DNA from: DSYF01 sp041181065
GTDB lineage: Bacteria > Verrucomicrobiota > Verrucomicrobiia > Limisphaerales > DSYF01
DNA: 10,253 nt
Assembly: GCA_041181065.1 (NCBI GenBank)
Contig: JBEGQI010000041.1
Span: 1-10,253 of the forward strand
Reading direction: 5' to 3'
Both the position numbers and the translations under genes were made by a program. Under the pieces are notes generated by a model that saw only the letters and a list, made by a program, of their open reading frames with translations, did no database searches and had not been told where the DNA came from. Below, piece by piece: positions 7,138 to 10,253 of the stretch; within the stretch, counting starts at the first letter, position 1; every line of letters begins with the position of its first letter.

Positions 7138-8325
7138 GTGAGTTCGCGCCAGCTCAAGATTGGATATTACACGCTCGAAGCATTGACCAGCTTTGCGGCC
7201 ACGTTTTATCTCAATTACCTCCTGTTCTTCACCTATCGTGACTTCAGCTTCACCGACCGGGACAATCTCCTGCTGAACGCACTTCACGGCGGTGTGTATG
7301 TCGTTTCGTCGTGGCTTGGCGGGAAATTTATCCAACGTGTCGGTTGCTTCAAGGCTCTAAAGCTTGGTTTTGCCGGCATGGCGGTTGGACTGGCACTTGG
7401 CTTGTTCATTCAGGGCGTGGCAGGAGTGCTGATCGGACTGGCTTCCTGGACGATTCCGCTCTGTCTCATCTGGCCTTCGCTGGAAACGCTCGTCACGGAG
7501 GGCGAGGACTTCGCGGGCACAGCGCGTTATGTCGGCATCTACAACGTCGTCTGGTCCGCGGCGAACGCCGTTGCATTTTGCATGGGCGGCTGGATGTGGC
7601 AAACACTCGGCGTGCGAGGGCTCTACGGTATCCCGCTGGCCCTGATGTTCGCACAACTTGTGCTCACACTATGGCTCGAAGCGGAAGCGAAACGCCAGCC
7701 CGTGCGCGAAGCAAAACCACGCGATGAGCAGCCGCATCAGCCCGAAGCGAAAGCATATCAGCAGAAAGTCCCGCCGCGCCGTTTCCTGCAGATGGCGTGG
7801 CTCGCCAATCCCTTCGCCTATGTCGCGATGAATACTGTCAGCGCCGTCATCCCTCACTTGGCCGACCGCTTTCAGCTGACCGCATCGCAAACTGGTCTGT
7901 TCTGTTCGCTTTGGTTCTACGCGCGCTTCGCTTCATTCGTTGCGCTGTGGCAATGGACGGGTTGGCATTACCGCTTCCGCTGGCTCGTGATGGCGTTCAT
8001 TGCTCTCATCGCAAGTTTTGCTTTGATGCTGCTGGCGCGAGAACTCTGGATTGTCGTCGTCGCGCAACTTGCGCTCGGTGCGTCAGTGGGGCTGATGTAT
8101 TACTCGTCACTCTTCTATTCGATGGATGCGGGCGGTGATTCTAAGGGCGAACACGGCGGATTTCACGAAGCCATGATTGGTGCGGGCATCTGCGGTGGCC
8201 CGCTCATCGGCGCGATGGCGCTCTCGTATGCGTCAAATTCCCCGAATGCTGGCGTGTATGCCGTGACCACGCTGCTCATCGTGGGCTTGGCAGCTTTAGT
8301 GGGGCTGTATCTCCGGCGGCGTTAA
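7138..8325 (+). CDS. Major facilitator superfamily (MFS) transporter
   Basis: This 395-residue protein is a predicted multi-pass inner-membrane transporter, in the length range of 12-helix MFS carriers. Hydrophobic segments fill both halves, separated by a long charged central loop (about 181-214, rich in E, K, R, P and Q), as usual between the six-helix bundles. GGKFIQRVG (61-69) lies where the MFS motif A loop between helices 2 and 3 is expected. FSLTD-like residues near the first helix pair (FSFTDRDN, 36-43) and the C-terminal GICGGPLIGA support the fold. The substrate is unknown. The gene starts with GTG, 31 bases after the Nudix gene, and is convergent with the lacI-type gene. A separate promoter may drive it. 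Confidence 0.88.
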   Translation: MSSRQLKIGYYTLEALTSFAATFYLNYLLFFTYRDFSFTDRDNLLLNALHGGVYVVSSWLGGKFIQRVGCFKALKLGFAGMAVGLALGLFIQGVAGVLIGLASWTIPLCLIWPSLETLVTEGEDFAGTARYVGIYNVVWSAANAVAFCMGGWMWQTLGVRGLYGIPLALMFAQLVLTLWLEAEAKRQPVREAKPRDEQPHQPEAKAYQQKVPPRRFLQMAWLANPFAYVAMNTVSAVIPHLADRFQLTASQTGLFCSLWFYARFASFVALWQWTGWHYRFRWLVMAFIALIASFALMLLARELWIVVVAQLALGASVGLMYYSSLFYSMDAGGDSKGEHGGFHEAMIGAGICGGPLIGAMALSYASNSPNAGVYAVTTLLIVGLAALVGLYLRRR

Positions 8326-8588
8326 GTTGTAGGGATCGAGGGATTCCGCGAGTTTGAACTGACTACGGCACTGGTTGAGGTTGTGTCGTTACCGGTGCGT
8401 TTGAAGTAAGCGTCGCCCGCTAAAAATTCGTCAGAAAGCGGATGCCTGTTTTAAACGTGATGAGTTGACCCCAAAATGTGTCCTGCGGCTTCTCGGCTCT
8501 TGTGGGGGGAGCTGCCCGCCGCCGCTCGTAACCCAACTTGAACCGGTGCCAACAAGGTGTTCTTGGGCGCCAAGCGGTAGGAACCAAA
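8326..8588. other. Convergent intergenic region, no gene recognised
   Basis: This 263-base gap lies between the ends of the MFS and LacI-type genes. I see no convincing coding frame. The clearest structure is a perfect short hairpin, CTTGG (8562-8566) with CCAAG (8570-8574) around a three-base loop, located 14 bases past the LacI stop on the minus strand. Its CCAAG arm could instead pair with the neighbouring CAACAAGG side. No T-run follows, so a terminator role is only possible. Confidence 0.4.
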
Positions 8589-9578
8589 TTAGGGGTCGGC
8601 GCGTCTCGAAGATTCGCGGAGGGAGAGCGTGGGCTTGAGAACCGAGTGTTGGATTTTTACCGTCGGCTGGTCGATACGCTGCTGAAGGAATTGCCAGGCG
8701 GTCACGCACATGGCTGGCACCGGTTGAACGAGCGTGGTCAGGGGACAGCCAAGATATTCTGTATCTTCAATCCCGTCGCACCCGACCAACGCCACGTCCT
8801 CGGGGACACGGAATCCAAGATCAAGGAGGCCACGGTAGATTCCCAACGCCGCATCGTCCGAATGGCAGAAAATGGCCTCGGGCCGACCGTGTTCGCCGAT
8901 ATAATTCCGAATCAATTGCCGCGTGATGGGACGTTGCTGCTCACTGAGAGGATAGTGGATAAATTCAGTCTTCAAACCCGCATCCTGCATTGCGGTCACA
9001 TAGCCTTTCCGCCGGCTTTCTTGCGGGTCATCCTCCTGGACAAACGTTGCGTGCGCGATTCGCTTGAATCCGGCGCCGATCAGGTGCGCCATTGCTTCGC
9101 TGGTCCCGGAAAGCAAATCCACTTGAACACTGTCGATCTTGCGGGACGCGTTCGCACCCACGCTGACCACCGGAATGGACTTAGCTTTGAGCGATTCGAG
9201 GTGGGACTGCACTGCCGGCGATGAATCCACCGCACAAATGCCATCCACGGGAACGTGCGACAGCAGCTGGTTTGCGTCAGCCGCTCCCACTTCGGAAATG
9301 ATCAACTCATGACCTGCTTGTTTCAACAGGCGACCAAGCGCGCGCGCAACTTGGGAGTAATGAGTCGAAATCTGGTCTGGAATCCAGAGCGCGATGATGC
9401 CCGTGCGTTGACGGCGGAGCGCCCGTGCGTGGGGGTTGGGGCGATATCCCAATTTGCGGGCTGCCGTAAGAATGCGCTCACGCGATGCCTTGGACACTTG
9501 CGGATAACCTGCCAACGCAAAAGTGACCAACTGGCGCGAAACGCCGAGTTTACGGGCTATCTGCTCCTGTGTGACCAT
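8589..9578 (-). CDS. LacI-family transcriptional regulator
   Basis: This 329-residue DNA-binding regulator has a LacI-type helix-turn-helix (about 2-24), then VSKASRERIL (28-37), LGYRPN and a hinge ARAL, followed by a periplasmic-binding-protein-like effector domain. The effector domain shows typical landmarks: a Gly/Ile-rich first strand after the hinge (TGIIALWIPD), VDGICAVDSS, and near the end PEAIFCHSDDAALG and VPEDVALVGCDGIEDTEYL, then LTTLVQP. The recognition helix reads LVTFAL where most family members have TVSRVL, so its operator is probably unusual. I chose the ATG at 9578 because it places the HTH at the very N-terminus; the frame extends to a TTG at 9617. No Shine-Dalgarno site is visible. 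The effector and target genes are unknown; the adjacent transporter is convergent. Confidence 0.93.
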   Translation of the reverse strand: MVTQEQIARKLGVSRQLVTFALAGYPQVSKASRERILTAARKLGYRPNPHARALRRQRTGIIALWIPDQISTHYSQVARALGRLLKQAGHELIISEVGAADANQLLSHVPVDGICAVDSSPAVQSHLESLKAKSIPVVSVGANASRKIDSVQVDLLSGTSEAMAHLIGAGFKRIAHATFVQEDDPQESRRKGYVTAMQDAGLKTEFIHYPLSEQQRPITRQLIRNYIGEHGRPEAIFCHSDDAALGIYRGLLDLGFRVPEDVALVGCDGIEDTEYLGCPLTTLVQPVPAMCVTAWQFLQQRIDQPTVKIQHSVLKPTLSLRESSRRADP

Positions 9579-9773
9579 GCTGGCGCACAGCAGAACCAAA
9601 CACGCACACCGAAGCAAGTCTAGGCATTCAGTGAAAGTGTCATCTGGGGATTGGTGGTGCTGTTCATTCCAATCGTCTCTCTCTTCTTTTGATCGTGCAC
9701 TGGCAAAATGCGAAGCGCCCCTTTTTCGTTCAGTTGGCTGGCTTCGCCGTAATCATTTGGGGGCGCTCCTTGC
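9579..9773. other. Region upstream of the LacI-type gene with overlapping inverted repeats
   Basis: This 195-base stretch lies between the end of the DUF2007-like gene and the LacI-type start. It should hold the LacI-type promoter and any autoregulatory operator, but I could not pick out a clear one. Two inverted repeats share an arm: GCGAAGC (9710-9716) with GCTTCGC (9741-9747), and AGCGCCCC (9714-9721) with GGGGCGCT (9760-9767). No reading frame here is convincing. Confidence 0.4.
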
Positions 9774-10184
9774 TCACCGATGAACTAGGTGAGTGCGATT
9801 CCAGGGATTGTGTCGCCGAGCATGCCGAACTGCGCACCAAAACTCACTGTCCGCTGAATGGCTTGGGCTGGTCGCAACCGATCGAGGATGGAGCACAGGC
9901 CGCAACTGCAACGTAAGCTGGATCGGGACGTAAGATCCTTTTGCGACATCGTCGACCGATAGAGACGGAGCGGCAGTGTCTCGCCTCACCCAAGATTTGC
10001 AGATCGCGCAAGCCATCGGATAGTCGTGGTCGTGTCTGACCCAAAGCTCGGCGAGGAAGGGTTCGGAGCCTTGTCCGTCCAGCGCACCAACACTCCGAAG
10101 CTCACAGCTCAAACCAGCCTTGTGCAGCCTAGCCATCATCACTTGCAACTCGGCGACTTCTGAGGAGGTGAAGACGCATTTCAT
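9774..10184 (-). CDS. DUF2007-like small protein with unexplained tail
   Basis: The first 65 or so residues look like DUF2007 (putative signal-transducing protein) domains: a start MKCVFTSSEVAE, a helix, GLSCELRSVGA (24-34), then ELWVRHDHDYPMACAICKSW (46-65), which fits the family's second strand and helix. The function of this family is not established. I chose the ATG at 10184, seven residues inside the longest frame, because AGGA lies five bases upstream and the domain begins there. After residue 65 the sequence becomes rich in Arg, His and Pro with no recognisable domain, giving a 136-residue product. That tail could be real, or the true protein could end elsewhere after a frameshift. The gene is 195 bases upstream of the LacI-type gene on the same strand. 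Confidence 0.6.
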   Translation of the reverse strand: MKCVFTSSEVAELQVMMARLHKAGLSCELRSVGALDGQGSEPFLAELWVRHDHDYPMACAICKSWVRRDTAAPSLSVDDVAKGSYVPIQLTLQLRPVLHPRSVATSPSHSADSEFWCAVRHARRHNPWNRTHLVHR

Positions 10185-10194
10185 AGCAATCCTG
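10174..10194 (-). promoter_or_regulatory. Ribosome binding site of the DUF2007-like gene
   Basis: On the minus strand the sequence AACAGGATTGCT precedes the ATG at 10184, placing AGGA five bases before the start. This decides the start over the upstream in-frame codon at 10205. It is one of only two clear Shine-Dalgarno-like sites in the window; the other serves the LysE-like gene. Confidence 0.5.
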
Positions 10195-10253
10195 TTCTGA
10201 GTCAACCTACCACAGAACTTGTTGCTTGGCTCACGGCGAACTCTGCGACTCCA

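Noticed and set aside
8431..8709. Small minus-strand frame of 92 residues running past the LacI-type stop
   Set aside because: It overlaps the LacI-type 3' end in another frame, has low-complexity composition and no start signal.
8538..9224. Open frame of 228 residues on the plus strand opposite the LacI-type gene
   Set aside because: It shows no domain and lies across strongly conserved LacI sequence on the other strand.
9689..9916. Small plus-strand frame of 75 residues
   Set aside because: No ribosome site or recognisable motif; it overlaps the tail of the DUF2007-like gene on the other strand.

Overview
The window reads as a chromosomal stretch of a GC-rich, Gram-negative-type heterotroph. 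My best guess is Verrucomicrobiota. The clues are a short two-helix phosphatidylserine decarboxylase next to pssA, a small DUF2007-like protein, a LacI-type regulator with an atypical recognition helix, start codons with few Shine-Dalgarno sites, and a lipoprotein gene. This is inference from protein style; there is no rRNA or marker gene to prove it. The genes fill most of the window. I see no tRNA, rRNA, CRISPR array, insertion sequence or phage gene.

Layout, left to right. (1) thiE (thiamine phosphate synthase) lies on the minus strand and is divergent from the next block. (2) A plus-strand operon of psd, pssA and a LysE-family exporter (771-3075). PssA makes phosphatidylserine and Psd decarboxylates it to phosphatidylethanolamine; the LysE-like protein follows 22 bases later. 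(3) After a stem-loop between convergent genes comes a compact minus-strand operon (5795 down to 3139): a membrane-anchored alpha/beta hydrolase, a YdjM-like membrane metal-dependent hydrolase, and an RlmI-like 23S rRNA cytosine methyltransferase. The last two overlap by four bases. (4) A plus-strand run follows: an SGNH-hydrolase lipoprotein, a Nudix hydrolase, and a major facilitator transporter. (5) On the minus strand at the right end are a LacI-family repressor and a small DUF2007-like protein.

The most interesting pattern concerns transcription and translation starts. Three plus-strand genes (771, 5892, 7138) each have a TAnnnT hexamer exactly six bases before the start codon. Each also has a -35-like hexamer 16-17 bases further up and no Shine-Dalgarno sequence. 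This is the layout expected for leaderless mRNAs. By contrast, the LysE-like gene and the DUF2007 gene have Shine-Dalgarno-like sequences.

I found no convincing new defence, mobile or biosynthetic system. Most of the window is housekeeping lipid, cofactor and RNA-modification genes plus hydrolases and transporters of unknown substrate. Other points of interest are substituted motif residues in Psd, an altered LacI recognition helix, and an unexplained C-terminal tail on the DUF2007-like protein.
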